A stretch of DNA of 64,000 nucleotides from CAWJPY01 sp963844865 (lineage in GTDB: Bacteria; Acidobacteriota; Thermoanaerobaculia; Thermoanaerobaculales; Sulfomarinibacteraceae): assembly GCA_963844865.1 (NCBI GenBank), contig CAWJPY010000006.1, positions 372,001 through 436,000 on the forward strand, in the 5' to 3' direction. Below are positions 1-7,728 of the stretch, piece after piece; positions within the stretch are counted from its first letter, which is position 1, and the number at the start of each line of letters is the position of its first letter. The position numbers were made by a program, and so were the translations under genes. A model generated the notes under the pieces. The model was not told where the DNA came from. It was given only the letters and a program-made list of their open reading frames with translations, and did no database searches.

Positions 1-1617
1 GAGGAGGAGGTCCACGTGATCGGGGCAGCGGTCGAGGCCCTGCTGCACCACCTTTAGAGCGCCGTCACCGCCCCCGGCCGCCATCATCCGCGCCAGCCGG
101 ATGCGCACCTCGGGCTGATTGGGGTCCGCGTCCAGGCTGGCCGCGAGCAGGGCCCGCAGCTCGGCCCCGTCGTCGCACGCCTGGGCCAACCGCTGCCGCA
201 GCACCAGGGTGTCCTGGGCCGCGGGCGCCACCGCCTGGAGACGCTCCAGAGCGGTCCGCGCCAGATCCCAGCGCCTGGCATTGAGGGCCGCCCGGCCCAG
301 CGCCGCCGCCGCCGCCATCGACGCGGGTGCGGCGGCCGAGGTCTGCGCCAGCCAGGGCAGGGCGATGGGCCCCCACAGGATGGTCTCCAGCTCATGCCGA
401 GTGGCTCGGGCGGCCGGGTCCCCGATGTCCGCCAGAGACCGCAGGCCCTCCTCCACGAGACCCCCCCGGGCGTAGGAGCGGGCGAGCTGGATCCGGGCGG
501 GCAAGAGGTCGGGCGCTGCCGCCACCGCATCCCTGAGGAGCCGGCGTGCCTGGGCGGCATCGGTGGTGAGCATCCACTCCAGCAGGCGGGCATCCCCCGG
601 TGCATCGGCACGGGCGGTGCGGCACATCACCTCCGCCTCGCCCGAGCCCTGGGGCTCAGGGTGGCGGGCCACCAGGTAGGCCGCCAGGGCGATGGCGGCG
701 CCATCGGCGCCCCGGGTCACGTCGCGACGGAGCTCCTCCTCAAGGGTCCGCACCGTCGCCGGCCGGCGCGCCACGGCCGCGGTCGGGCGCGGCGCCTGCT
801 CGACCTCGCGCACGCCTTCCAGGGGGGAGCCGTCGGGAGCCGTCACCCGCGCCCGCAACCACCAGTCGTCGCTCTCCGAGGCCACGGCCACCACCAGCAG
901 GTTGTCACCCCGGCGCAGCCAGGAGGAGGCGGCGTGCTGGTCCTCCGCGCGCTGCAGAGGGTGCGGCGTGGTCAGCAGGTCCTCGCCGTTCAGCCAGACC
1001 CGCGCCACCTGTGCGGCGCCCACCCGGACGGCCACCGGCTGCTCGCGATCGCTCACCACCGTGGTGGCCAGGTAGACGAGCTGGCGCCGCGCCGGCCACG
1101 CCAGGCCCGCGACCCGCACCCAGCCCAGGGGATCCGTCCCGGACGCCGAGCGCCACTGGGCAGCCGCCCCCGGCGGTCTCGCCTCCTCGATGTCGTCGAG
1201 CTCGGCCACGGCCACCGGACCGCTCACCCACCACGCGGCCAGCCCGCCCAGCCCCCGGAACAGCTCCCGAGCCACGTCCGGCCGCCCCGCCTCCACCGCC
1301 AGGTGCGCCCGCAGGCTGCGCACCTCGGCGGCCATGAGGGGGTCACTGCTCCGCACCCCGGCCAGGCGGTCCAGGGCAGCCTCGGCGAGCCCGAGATCCG
1401 GCAGCTCGTCGCGCCACTGGAAGGCCAGGAAGAGGTGCTGGAAGTCCCGGGGCTTCAGCCCGTGCGCCACCGCCGCTTCGACGTGGTCGGAGAAGCTCTC
1501 CGCGATGCTCGACGCCGCCGCCGGCACCGTCACCGCGAGAACGAGTGCCGCGCCCGAGCTCGCACTCCCAAGGCCGATGGTCCGCCGCACCGGCCGCCAA
1601 GGCGGGTTCCCCACCAC
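1..1617 (-). CDS. secreted tetratricopeptide-type protein, C-terminus beyond window
   Basis: The frame is open from a GTG pair near 1614-1617 to the window edge, giving 539 residues with no stop. Residues 10-37 look like a Sec signal peptide: arginines, then an Ala/Leu/Val core ending AAASS. Residues about 150-260 are rich in beta-like stretches including WLNGEDLL and LRRGDNLLVVAVA, which resemble a carbohydrate-binding/jelly-roll module. From about residue 330 on, helical repeats with the ALARTALERLQ/LRALLAASLDADP pattern look like TPRs. The overall design resembles the long DUF3857/transglutaminase-TPR proteins of Acidobacteria and Bacteroidetes, but the diagnostic part would lie off the window, so no function is assigned. 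The start is chosen because it gives a clean signal peptide; the frame stays open further upstream into repeat-like sequence that I take as non-coding. Confidence 0.6.
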   Translation of the reverse strand, partial: MVGNPPWRPVRRTIGLGSASSGAALVLAVTVPAAASSIAESFSDHVEAAVAHGLKPRDFQHLFLAFQWRDELPDLGLAEAALDRLAGVRSSDPLMAAEVRSLRAHLAVEAGRPDVARELFRGLGGLAAWWVSGPVAVAELDDIEEARPPGAAAQWRSASGTDPLGWVRVAGLAWPARRQLVYLATTVVSDREQPVAVRVGAAQVARVWLNGEDLLTTPHPLQRAEDQHAASSWLRRGDNLLVVAVASESDDWWLRARVTAPDGSPLEGVREVEQAPRPTAAVARRPATVRTLEEELRRDVTRGADGAAIALAAYLVARHPEPQGSGEAEVMCRTARADAPGDARLLEWMLTTDAAQARRLLRDAVAAAPDLLPARIQLARSYARGGLVEEGLRSLADIGDPAARATRHELETILWGPIALPWLAQTSAAAPASMAAAAALGRAALNARRWDLARTALERLQAVAPAAQDTLVLRQRLAQACDDGAELRALLAASLDADPNQPEVRIRLARMMAAGGGDGALKVVQQGLDRCPDHVDLLL

Positions 1618-1745
1618 ATCGGCCCAGTATCGCAGATCGCGGAGCCGTCCACGGCCCCGTGAGAACTCAGAAGTGAGAAGCGAGACGTCACCCTTCCCTC
1701 CCCCGGTCCCCGGCGGGACCTCCCGGGCGGAAGGGGAGACTCCTC

Positions 1746-1773
1746 ACTTCTAACTCCTAACTTCTAACTCTTG
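1746..1773. repeat. 7-bp tandem repeat upstream of the HAD gene
   Basis: Four tandem heptamers, ACTTCTA, ACTCCTA, ACTTCTA, ACTCTTG, sit in the 1618-1825 gap. A related inverted stretch (GAACTCAGAAGTGAGAAG) lies at about 1662-1680. The block is much more AT-rich than its surroundings. No gene is visible in the gap. Confidence 0.6.
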
Positions 1774-1825
1774 GCACGATCGCGGATGCGCGGGGGGCGC
1801 CTACGGTCCAGGCTAGAATGCGGGG

Positions 1826-2536
1826 GTGACCGAGCACACCGTCGCCGCCGTCACCCTGGATGCCGGGAACACCCTCCTCTACTCCGATCCGGCGCCGCCG
1901 GTCATCTACGCCCGTCAGCTCAGCCGCTACGGACGTGCGGTGGACCCCGACGAGGTGGCCCCCGTGTTCGCCGAGGCGTGGGCCCACATGCAGCGCCACT
2001 CCGAGCCGGGGCGCGACCGGTACAGCTCGCAGCCGGGCGGGGAGCGCGCCTGGTGGGGCGCCCTCGTGCGCGAGGTGGTGGCGCGGCTGGACCACGAGGC
2101 CCCCTGGGAGCCGCTCCTGGACGATCTCTACCGGGCCTTCGCCTCCAGCGATGTCTGGCACCCCTTCCCGGAGACGCTGGACACCCTGCGTGAGCTGCAC
2201 GGGCGTGGCCTGCGGTTGGCCGTGATCTCCAACTGGGACGGGCGGTTGCCAGCGATTCTCCACCATCTCGGGATCGACCGGTGGCTGGATGCACTGGCGG
2301 TGTCGGCCCTGGAGGGCGTCGAGAAGCCGGCCCGGGCCATCTTCCACCGCACCCTCGACCGGCTGGGGGTCGCGCCAGCCCAGGCCATCCACGTCGGCGA
2401 CAGCCCCTACGAGGACTATCAGGGGGCGAAGCGGGCCGGCCTCAGCGCCCTCCTCCTGGACCGTCACGGCGCCTTCGACGACGCCCCCTACGAGCGCATC
2501 GACAGCCTGGACGCGGTCCTGGATGCGGTCGCGTAG
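1826..2536 (+). CDS. HAD-superfamily hydrolase, HDHD3/DREG-2-like
   Basis: A 236-residue protein, normal length for a cap-containing HAD phosphatase. Motif I is at residues 10-17 (TLDAGNTL), with Asp12 as the likely nucleophile. Motif II is ISNWDGRL near residue 136, the motif III Lys lies in GVEKPARAIF, and motif IV is HVGDSPYEDYQGAKRAG. The position two after the nucleophile, usually Asp, is Gly here; HDHD3/DREG-2 relatives also deviate at this site, so the enzyme may not be a classical phosphatase. Start is GTG 1826, because no in-frame ATG precedes the conserved strand. The gene is followed after 30 bp by manC in the same direction, so the two probably form one unit. Substrate unknown. 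Confidence 0.85.
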   Translation: MTEHTVAAVTLDAGNTLLYSDPAPPVIYARQLSRYGRAVDPDEVAPVFAEAWAHMQRHSEPGRDRYSSQPGGERAWWGALVREVVARLDHEAPWEPLLDDLYRAFASSDVWHPFPETLDTLRELHGRGLRLAVISNWDGRLPAILHHLGIDRWLDALAVSALEGVEKPARAIFHRTLDRLGVAPAQAIHVGDSPYEDYQGAKRAGLSALLLDRHGAFDDAPYERIDSLDAVLDAVA

Positions 2537-2566
2537 AATCGCCGGGTCCGAGGAGGGAGCGAGCCC

Positions 2567-3640
2567 ATGCTGCACGCGGTGATCATGGCCGGTGGCCCCG
2601 GGACCAGGTTCTGGCCCCTGTCCCGGCGCTCACGACCGAAGCAGCTCCTCGCCCTCGCCGGCGACCGCCCCATCCTCCGGGCCACCTTCGAGAGGCTCTC
2701 TCCCCTGGTCACAGCCGCCAACACCTGGGTGGTGACCACCGCCGCCACCGCCGGCAGCACCAGGGAGCTGCTGCCCGAGCTCGAGACCGACCACGTGCTC
2801 GTCGAGCCCGAGGGCCGTGACACCGCCGCCTGCGCGGGCCTGGCCGCCCACATCGCCCTGGCCGCCGACCCCGAGGCGGTGTGCGCCATGCTGCCTTCGG
2901 ACCACGTGATCGTGGCCGAGGACAGCTTCCGCAGCGCCCTTGCGGTGGCCGCGGAGGTGGTGGTCGCAGAGGGCGGCCTGCTCACCTTCGGCGTCCGCCC
3001 CACCGGCCCCGAGACGGGCTACGGCTACCTGGAGGTGGGATCCCCGCACACCCGGGTCGGGGGCTGGCCGCTCCATCGTCTGCTCCGCTTCGTGGAAAAG
3101 CCCGATCTGGAGACGGCCCGCCGCTACCTGGACGGGGGCGCACACCTGTGGAACTCGGGCATGTTCGTGTGGCGGGCCGCGGAGCTGCTCGAAGAGCTCG
3201 AGCGCCAGCTTCCCGTGCTCGCCGCCGGTCTGGCGCGGATCGCGGAGGACCTCGGCACGCCCCGCGAAGCGACCACGCTGGCGGAGGTCTACCCCACCCT
3301 GCCCCGCATCTCGGTGGACTTCGGGGTGATGGAGGGCGCCCGACGGTGCTGGACCATACCGGTGGACTTCGGCTGGTCCGACGTCGGGTCGTGGCCGGCG
3401 CTCGCCCCTCTGCTCGACCGGGACCCCGCCGGCAACAGCACCCTGGGCCGGGCCCTGGCCCTGGACGGCTCGGGGAACCTCCTGGTGGGCGATGGAACGC
3501 TGGTGGCGACGGCCGGCATCCACGACCTGGTGGTCGTGGCCACCCAGGATGCGGTGCTGGTGGTACCGGCGGCTGAGGCACAGCGGGTCAAGGACCTGGT
3601 GGCGGAGCTGGCAGCCCGGGGCTGGGACGACGTTCTCTAG
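2567..3640 (+). CDS. manC: mannose-1-phosphate guanylyltransferase
   Basis: Transfers GMP from GTP to mannose-1-phosphate to make GDP-mannose, the donor for polysaccharide and LPS mannosyl or fucosyl units, in the cytosol. The 357-residue protein opens with the nucleotidyltransferase signature AGGPGTRFWPLSR (residues 8-20), then PKQLL, the metal-site SDHVI near residue 110, and FVEKPD near 178. It ends without the C-terminal cupin phosphomannose isomerase domain of bifunctional ManC/AlgA proteins, so it should be monofunctional. The start ATG follows a GAGGGAG purine tract. Neighbours give no sugar pathway context apart from the HAD gene upstream. Confidence 0.92.
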   Translation: MLHAVIMAGGPGTRFWPLSRRSRPKQLLALAGDRPILRATFERLSPLVTAANTWVVTTAATAGSTRELLPELETDHVLVEPEGRDTAACAGLAAHIALAADPEAVCAMLPSDHVIVAEDSFRSALAVAAEVVVAEGGLLTFGVRPTGPETGYGYLEVGSPHTRVGGWPLHRLLRFVEKPDLETARRYLDGGAHLWNSGMFVWRAAELLEELERQLPVLAAGLARIAEDLGTPREATTLAEVYPTLPRISVDFGVMEGARRCWTIPVDFGWSDVGSWPALAPLLDRDPAGNSTLGRALALDGSGNLLVGDGTLVATAGIHDLVVVATQDAVLVVPAAEAQRVKDLVAELAARGWDDVL

Positions 3641-3658
3641 AGGGCGGGAGGCCGCCGT

Positions 3659-5029
3659 TCAGTCCTTCTTCGCGCGCAGCCCGTACTGCTCGATCTTCCG
3701 GTACAGGGTGGAACGGCCGATGCCGAGCTGGCGGGCGGCATCGGAGAGGTTGTCGCCGAAACGGTCGAGGGCCGCGCGGATGGCGTTCTTCTCCAGCTCG
3801 GAGAGGTTGACCAGGTCCCCCACCGCCGCCGCCGCCGTCTGCTCGTCCACCCGCGCACCGGGGGTGAGGCCGGTGGGCAGGTCGACCTGGTCCAGGACCA
3901 GGCCGGCAGAGGCCAGCAGGGAGCGGTGGATCACGTTCTCCAGCTCCCGCACGTTGCCCGGCCATCCGTACTGCACCAGGCACTCCATGGCCTTCGGCTC
4001 CACCCTCGTCACCTTCTTCCCGGCATCCGTCGCGTACTTGGCCAGGAAGTGCTCCACCAGGGCGGGGATGTCCTCCCGACGGTCGCGCAGGGGCGGCAGG
4101 TGGATGGGGAAGACCACCAGGCGGTAGTAGAGATCCTGGCGGAAGGCCCCGTCGGCCACCAGCTCCTCCAGCTCCCGGTTGGAGGCCGAGATGACGCGCA
4201 CGTCGAGGTCGATGCGCTTGGTGCCTCCCACGCGCTGCAAGCTCCTCTCCTGGAGCACACGGAGCAGCCGCGCCTGGGCGGAGGCGGACATCTCCCCGAC
4301 CTCGTCCAGGAAGATGGTGCCCCCCTGGGCCTGCTCGAACTTGCCGGGATGGGTGGTGACGGCGCCGGTGAAGGCACCCTTCTCGTGACCGAACAGCTCG
4401 CTCTCCTGCAACCCCTCCGGGATGGCGGCGCAGTTGACATCCACGAACGGACCGTCGGAGCGCAGGGAGCCGTAGTGGATGGCCTTCGCGACCAGCTCCT
4501 TGCCGGTCCCGCTCTCACCGGAGACGAACACCGTGATGTCCGACTCCAACACCCTCTCCACGAGGTCGTACACGCGCCGCATGGCGGCGGACGAGCCGAC
4601 GATGCTGTGCAGGTGATAGCGGTCGCTGAGCTCCTTCTTGAGTCGGCCGACCTCCTGCTCGAGATCGTGGTGGGACACCGCCCGGGCCAACGTGGTCAGG
4701 AGACGCTCCTGATCCACGGGCTTGGTGAGGTAGTCGTACGCGCCGAGCTTGGTCACCTCCACCGCCTGGCTGACGTCGTTGACGGCGGTGAGGATGATCA
4801 CCGGCAGCGTCGGGTGGCGTCGGGACAGCTCCTTGAGCACCTCGACGCCGTCCACCTCCGGCATCATCAGGTCCAGGAGGACCGCAGCCGGCCGCCCCGG
4901 GCTGGCCAGCACCTCGGCGCCGGACGCGAAGCCCTCCACGTCGTAGCCCGCCCTCGACACCATGAACGAGATCAGCTCCCGGATCGCCGGGTCGTCGTCC
5001 ACGAGCCACACCAGCGCCTGCTGTGCCAT
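3659..5029 (-). CDS. sigma-54-dependent NtrC-family response regulator
   Basis: A 456-residue transcription activator with three domains. The receiver is residues 5-118, with acidic pocket Asp11-12, phospho-acceptor Asp53 in LLDLMMPEVDG and Lys103. The AAA+ sigma-54 interaction domain is about 145-380, with Walker A GESGTGKE at 171-178 and the sigma-54 contact loop GAFTGA at 218-223. A Fis-type helix-turn-helix (about 410-456) contains LSDAARQLGIGRSTLYRKI. It activates an RNA polymerase-sigma-54 closed complex. No cognate histidine kinase is adjacent, so it is an orphan here and its target is unknown. Its stop lies 18 bp from the end of convergent manC. Its upstream region runs straight into the 13-bp minisatellite. 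Confidence 0.93.
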   Translation of the reverse strand: MAQQALVWLVDDDPAIRELISFMVSRAGYDVEGFASGAEVLASPGRPAAVLLDLMMPEVDGVEVLKELSRRHPTLPVIILTAVNDVSQAVEVTKLGAYDYLTKPVDQERLLTTLARAVSHHDLEQEVGRLKKELSDRYHLHSIVGSSAAMRRVYDLVERVLESDITVFVSGESGTGKELVAKAIHYGSLRSDGPFVDVNCAAIPEGLQESELFGHEKGAFTGAVTTHPGKFEQAQGGTIFLDEVGEMSASAQARLLRVLQERSLQRVGGTKRIDLDVRVISASNRELEELVADGAFRQDLYYRLVVFPIHLPPLRDRREDIPALVEHFLAKYATDAGKKVTRVEPKAMECLVQYGWPGNVRELENVIHRSLLASAGLVLDQVDLPTGLTPGARVDEQTAAAAVGDLVNLSELEKNAIRAALDRFGDNLSDAARQLGIGRSTLYRKIEQYGLRAKKD

Positions 5030-5084
5030 GTTCGTACACAGTGTAACCCGACCGAGGACCGTTTCGAGCGCGATGCCCCTGCGA

Positions 5085-5391
5085 ACGGCGGCAGTGGACG
5101 GCGGCAGTGGACGGCGGCAGTGGACGGCGGCAGTGGACGGCGGCAGTGGACGGCGGCAGTGGACGGCGGCAGTGGACGGCGGCAGTGGACGGCGGCAGTG
5201 GACGGCGGCAGTGGACGGCGGCAGTGGACGGCGGCAGTGGACGGCGGCAGTGGACGGCGGCAGTGGACGGCGGCAGTGGACGGCGGCAGTGGACGGCGGC
5301 AGTGGACGGCGGCAGTGGACGGCGGCAGTGGACGGCGGCAGTGGACGGCGGCAGTGGACGGCGGCAGTGGACGGCGGCAGTGGACGGCGGC
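5085..5391. repeat. perfect 13-bp minisatellite, 23 full copies
   Basis: The unit ACGGCGGCAGTGG is repeated head to tail 23 times without a mismatch (5085-5383), followed by a partial copy that runs into the left arm of the inverted repeat at 5391. As 13 is not divisible by three, every frame on both strands reads through with a 13-residue peptide period, which creates long artefactual ORFs. The unit resembles the degenerate 13-bp-period arrays in other gaps of this window (reverse complement core CCACTGCCGCCGT). There are no spacers, so it is not a CRISPR. Confidence 0.98.
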
Positions 5392-5542
5392 ATGGTCACT
5401 CCGGGTCGTTCCTGGTGAAACCTAGCCGGTGGCCGGCCCATGTCAAGGGCAAGCCGGGCTTAAAGCCCGGTGCTCCGCACCCTTGACATGGGCCGGCCAC
5501 CGGCTTGTCAGGAAGAGCATGAACGACCCGGAGATGACCATG
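5391..5542. repeat. two-arm inverted repeat over the start of the four-helix-bundle gene
   Basis: Inner arms 5424-5449 and 5480-5505 are a perfect 26-bp inverted repeat (left arm begins AGCCGGTGGCCGGCCCATG). Outer arms 5391-5411 and 5521-5542 are complementary apart from one base. The right outer arm contains the GGAGATGA ribosome-binding site and start codon of the gene that follows, so a transcript reading through could bury the initiation region in a stem. The 30-nt loop carries its own small hairpin (AAGCCGGGCTTAAAGCCCGG). The same architecture recurs at 38669-38837. Confidence 0.9.
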
Positions 5543-5893
5543 CTCGACGCGAACACTGAGCCCGGCCTCGCTGCTCACCGCTTGGCGCTCGAAGCCGCGG
5601 GCGCTGCGATCAAGCTCGTGATGAGGTTGCCGGCTCCACTGAAGCCAATCGGCGACCAGTTGATTCGCTCCGCAAGCTCGGTGCCCGCGAACCTCGCTGA
5701 AGGCCACGGCCGGTCCGGTCGAGACCGGCTGCACCACTGGCGGATCGCCTATGCCTCCGCCAAGGAAGTCGACAGCCACCTGCGGCTCCTTGCCGCGACC
5801 GGAGCCGTCAACCGATCCGCGGCGGAGATCGCCATCGACGGTTTCGACCACGTGCGTGCGATGACGTGGCGTCTTCTGCACCCCGCGCAGTGA
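5540..5893 (+). CDS. four-helix-bundle protein, 23S rRNA IVP family (copy A)
   Basis: A 117-residue all-helical protein of the family known as 23S rRNA intervening-sequence protein / four helix bundle (TIGR02436, PF05635). It shows the family core IRSASSVPANLAEGHGRSGRD in its middle third (split here as IRSASSVPANLAEG plus HGRSGRD) and a conserved end VRAMTWRLL. Founding members sit inside 23S rRNA spacers, and a relative (Avd) is the accessory protein of diversity-generating retroelements; the biochemical role of free-standing copies is unknown. I choose ATG 5540 because GGAGATGA lies just before it; ATG 5519 is also in frame but lies ahead of that site. It is preceded by the inverted repeat and the 13-bp minisatellite. 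A close second copy is at 38318-38671 and decayed copies lie at 20766, 25118 and 46465. Confidence 0.88.
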   Translation: MLDANTEPGLAAHRLALEAAGAAIKLVMRLPAPLKPIGDQLIRSASSVPANLAEGHGRSGRDRLHHWRIAYASAKEVDSHLRLLAATGAVNRSAAEIAIDGFDHVRAMTWRLLHPAQ

Positions 5894-6072
5894 CGCGCAT
5901 CGCTATCCGTGGGAAGCCACCAGGCGCCCCTGACAACAGCCCGTGCCTTGGGCGTTCCACTGGTGACCCGGCTCCGCTTGCAGCTTCCCCGTGGGCAGCG
6001 GTGGCAACCACGGGGAACGCATCGACGGAATCGGCGCGTTGCGAGAGGCATCAGATCGGATGGGCCAGAGAC

Positions 6073-6110
6073 GGTGCCGGGCACCCTCTCTGGTGCTCCC
6101 GGAGCCTGTC
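6073..6110 (+). repeat. REP-like half element
   Basis: GGTGCCGGGCACC-type palindrome followed by CTCTCTGGTGCTCCCGGAGC, the right half of the REP-like element that is complete at 12090 and 20865. The rest of 5894-6113 shows no gene. Confidence 0.75.
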
Positions 6111-6113
6111 ACC

Positions 6114-7307
6114 TCACGGACGGGCGACGTGGCGGACCAGCCAGCCCGAGAGCACCGCCAGGGGCAGCGCACCGCGCAGTCCCGCCTCCACATCGCCTCC
6201 GTCGGCCAGAGCCTCCACCAGCTCGTCGTCTTGCCAGCGTGCGGCGCCGGCGAAAAGGCGCGACAGGGTCCACGCCGTGGGAGGCTTGCCACGCCGTACG
6301 AGGGGCGATCCGCCGTCCTTCGCCACCTCCTCCAGCACCACGGGAGCGATGCGAGGAGTGAAGCGTCCCTTGTACCACCCCCGGGCCCCGGTGCGGCCCG
6401 GGTCGAGCTCCTGGGTGATCCCCGCCGCCGCCGCGATCCGGCGCAGGGCGAGCATCTGCTGGAGCAGGTTGGAGACCTGGCTGAAGAGCACGGCCGCCAG
6501 CCCCGCGCTCTCCAGGCGCCGTCCCTGCCAGTCCCGCACCCCGACGCCGGCCTCCGCCGCCCGCAGAAGGTCCAGGAGGGTGTGCAGGTCGCGCGCCAGC
6601 ACCGCGTCCCGGACCACCTCCAGGGAGCGCTCCCGGGGGAAGGTGAGGCGGCGGACCAGCTCCTCGTCCACGACCGCGCCAGCTCCCGCCGCCGCCAGCT
6701 TGACCGCCTCGGAGACGAGAAGCCGCGGGGCGAAGCCGAGCCGCTCCAAGAGCAGGTCCTCGGCAGCCGGGGCGAAGTCCACCCCGGGCGCCGCCTCCCT
6801 CAGCAATGCCCCCAGCAGGCGCCGTTGCTCAGCGGACAACAGCACCTCCTCCCAGGGTTTGGGCGGCTCGGGCAGGGGAATCCACGTGAAGCTCCCCAGG
6901 CGGGCCACGGCCTCCACGAGGGGACCGCCGGGCCGGCGCTGGCACCAGGCCCCCATCACCAGGGCCACCCCGTCGCCGAGGCCGTCGCCGAGGGCCGCGA
7001 GAAGCGGCTCGAGATCATCGTTGGCCTCCCGGGCCGGGGCTCCCGGGGGGGCGGCCCCCCCCAGCCAGGGGCGCACATCTCTCAGCACGAGCACCCGAGC
7101 CGGGGCGAACAGGGACGGCGAGGAGAGCTCCACCGCCACCATCTCCGGCGTGACCTCCTCCGCCAGCACCTCGGGCTCCACGCCGCCGAAGGCCTCGGTG
7201 GCGGACGCCACCGCGCGGCCGAGACCCCGCTCGAGCAGGAAGTCGTCGCTGGATGCGACGAGCGCGAGGGTGGCCCCGGCGTCGCTCACCGTCCTCGGAT
7301 CCTGCAC
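6114..7307 (-). CDS. holA: DNA polymerase III delta subunit
   Basis: The clamp-loader wrench subunit that opens the beta sliding clamp. The 397-residue protein matches HolA in layout. It has an N-terminal AAA-like fold starting LALVASSDDFLLERGLGRA, a middle stretch with VLVLRDVRPWL, and a helical C-terminal collar (LAAVLFSQVSNLLQQMLALRR, given here only as its key pattern). It is somewhat longer than the typical 330-345 residues, with a Pro/Gly-rich insertion near residue 75. A GTG seven codons in (before SDAGATLAL) is an alternative start. It is the last gene of the leftward rplU operon, 24 bp after the DksA-like gene. Identity rests on overall pattern, so it is a little less certain than its neighbours. 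Confidence 0.82.
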   Translation of the reverse strand: MQDPRTVSDAGATLALVASSDDFLLERGLGRAVASATEAFGGVEPEVLAEEVTPEMVAVELSSPSLFAPARVLVLRDVRPWLGGAAPPGAPAREANDDLEPLLAALGDGLGDGVALVMGAWCQRRPGGPLVEAVARLGSFTWIPLPEPPKPWEEVLLSAEQRRLLGALLREAAPGVDFAPAAEDLLLERLGFAPRLLVSEAVKLAAAGAGAVVDEELVRRLTFPRERSLEVVRDAVLARDLHTLLDLLRAAEAGVGVRDWQGRRLESAGLAAVLFSQVSNLLQQMLALRRIAAAAGITQELDPGRTGARGWYKGRFTPRIAPVVLEEVAKDGGSPLVRRGKPPTAWTLSRLFAGAARWQDDELVEALADGGDVEAGLRGALPLAVLSGWLVRHVARP

Positions 7308-7331
7308 ACGGTCACCTCGCGCGGCGCCGGA

Positions 7332-7685
7332 TCAGATCTTGCCCTGGTCCTGGAGCTCCTGGCACTCGATGCAGTGGCGGGCCCACGGCACCGCCTGCAA
7401 CCTTCCCACCTGGATGGTGCTGCCACAGTTGACGCAGGAGCCGAAGCTCCCGTCATCGAGGCGGACCAGGGCGTCATCGATGGCACGCAGAATCTGACGC
7501 TCACCCGCGGAGAGCTGGAAGAGCAGGTCGCGTGAGATGGTGGAGAGGGCGCGGTCGGCCAGGTCGGGGGCGTCGATCTCGTCCCCCGCATCTTCACTGG
7601 AGCGGGCGTCCGCCACCCGACTCCATACCTCCGTCCGCTTGTCGAGGAGCAGCTTGCGGAACCGTTCTTGATCTCTCTGTCTCAT
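7332..7685 (-). CDS. DksA/TraR-type C4 zinc-finger protein
   Basis: A 117-residue protein with an N-terminal helical coil (residues 1-75) and a C-terminal zinc ribbon: CVNC near residue 84 and CIEC near residue 105, the four cysteines spaced as in DksA/TraR. Such proteins enter the RNA polymerase secondary channel and modulate rRNA and stringent-response promoters, often with ppGpp. The coiled-coil tip carries acidic residues (SSEDAGDEIDAPD). Shorter than E. coli DksA (151), typical for the generic family. It lies between rlmH and holA in a translation/replication operon. Confidence 0.87.
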   Translation of the reverse strand: MRQRDQERFRKLLLDKRTEVWSRVADARSSEDAGDEIDAPDLADRALSTISRDLLFQLSAGERQILRAIDDALVRLDDGSFGSCVNCGSTIQVGRLQAVPWARHCIECQELQDQGKI

Positions 7686-7728
7686 CGGTCAGAGCCTCCC
7701 GAGGTCGGCGCCGGCCCCGGCGCGCGGG

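Noticed and set aside
394..1662. Plus-strand 422-residue frame at the window start
   Set aside because: The minus strand frame has a signal peptide and TPR-like repeats and stays open to the edge; the plus frame has Arg/Pro/Gly-rich shadow composition.
5085..5391. CRISPR array
   Set aside because: Units are contiguous with no spacers, unit length is 13 bp, and no cas gene is present.
3926..5425. Long plus-strand open frames across the sigma-54 regulator and minisatellite
   Set aside because: The regulator on the minus strand has complete conserved domains; the plus frame is its shadow, prolonged by the stop-free 13-bp repeat.
5540..5893. Intervening sequence within a 23S rRNA gene
   Set aside because: The protein family name suggests it, but no rRNA sequence flanks either intact copy.
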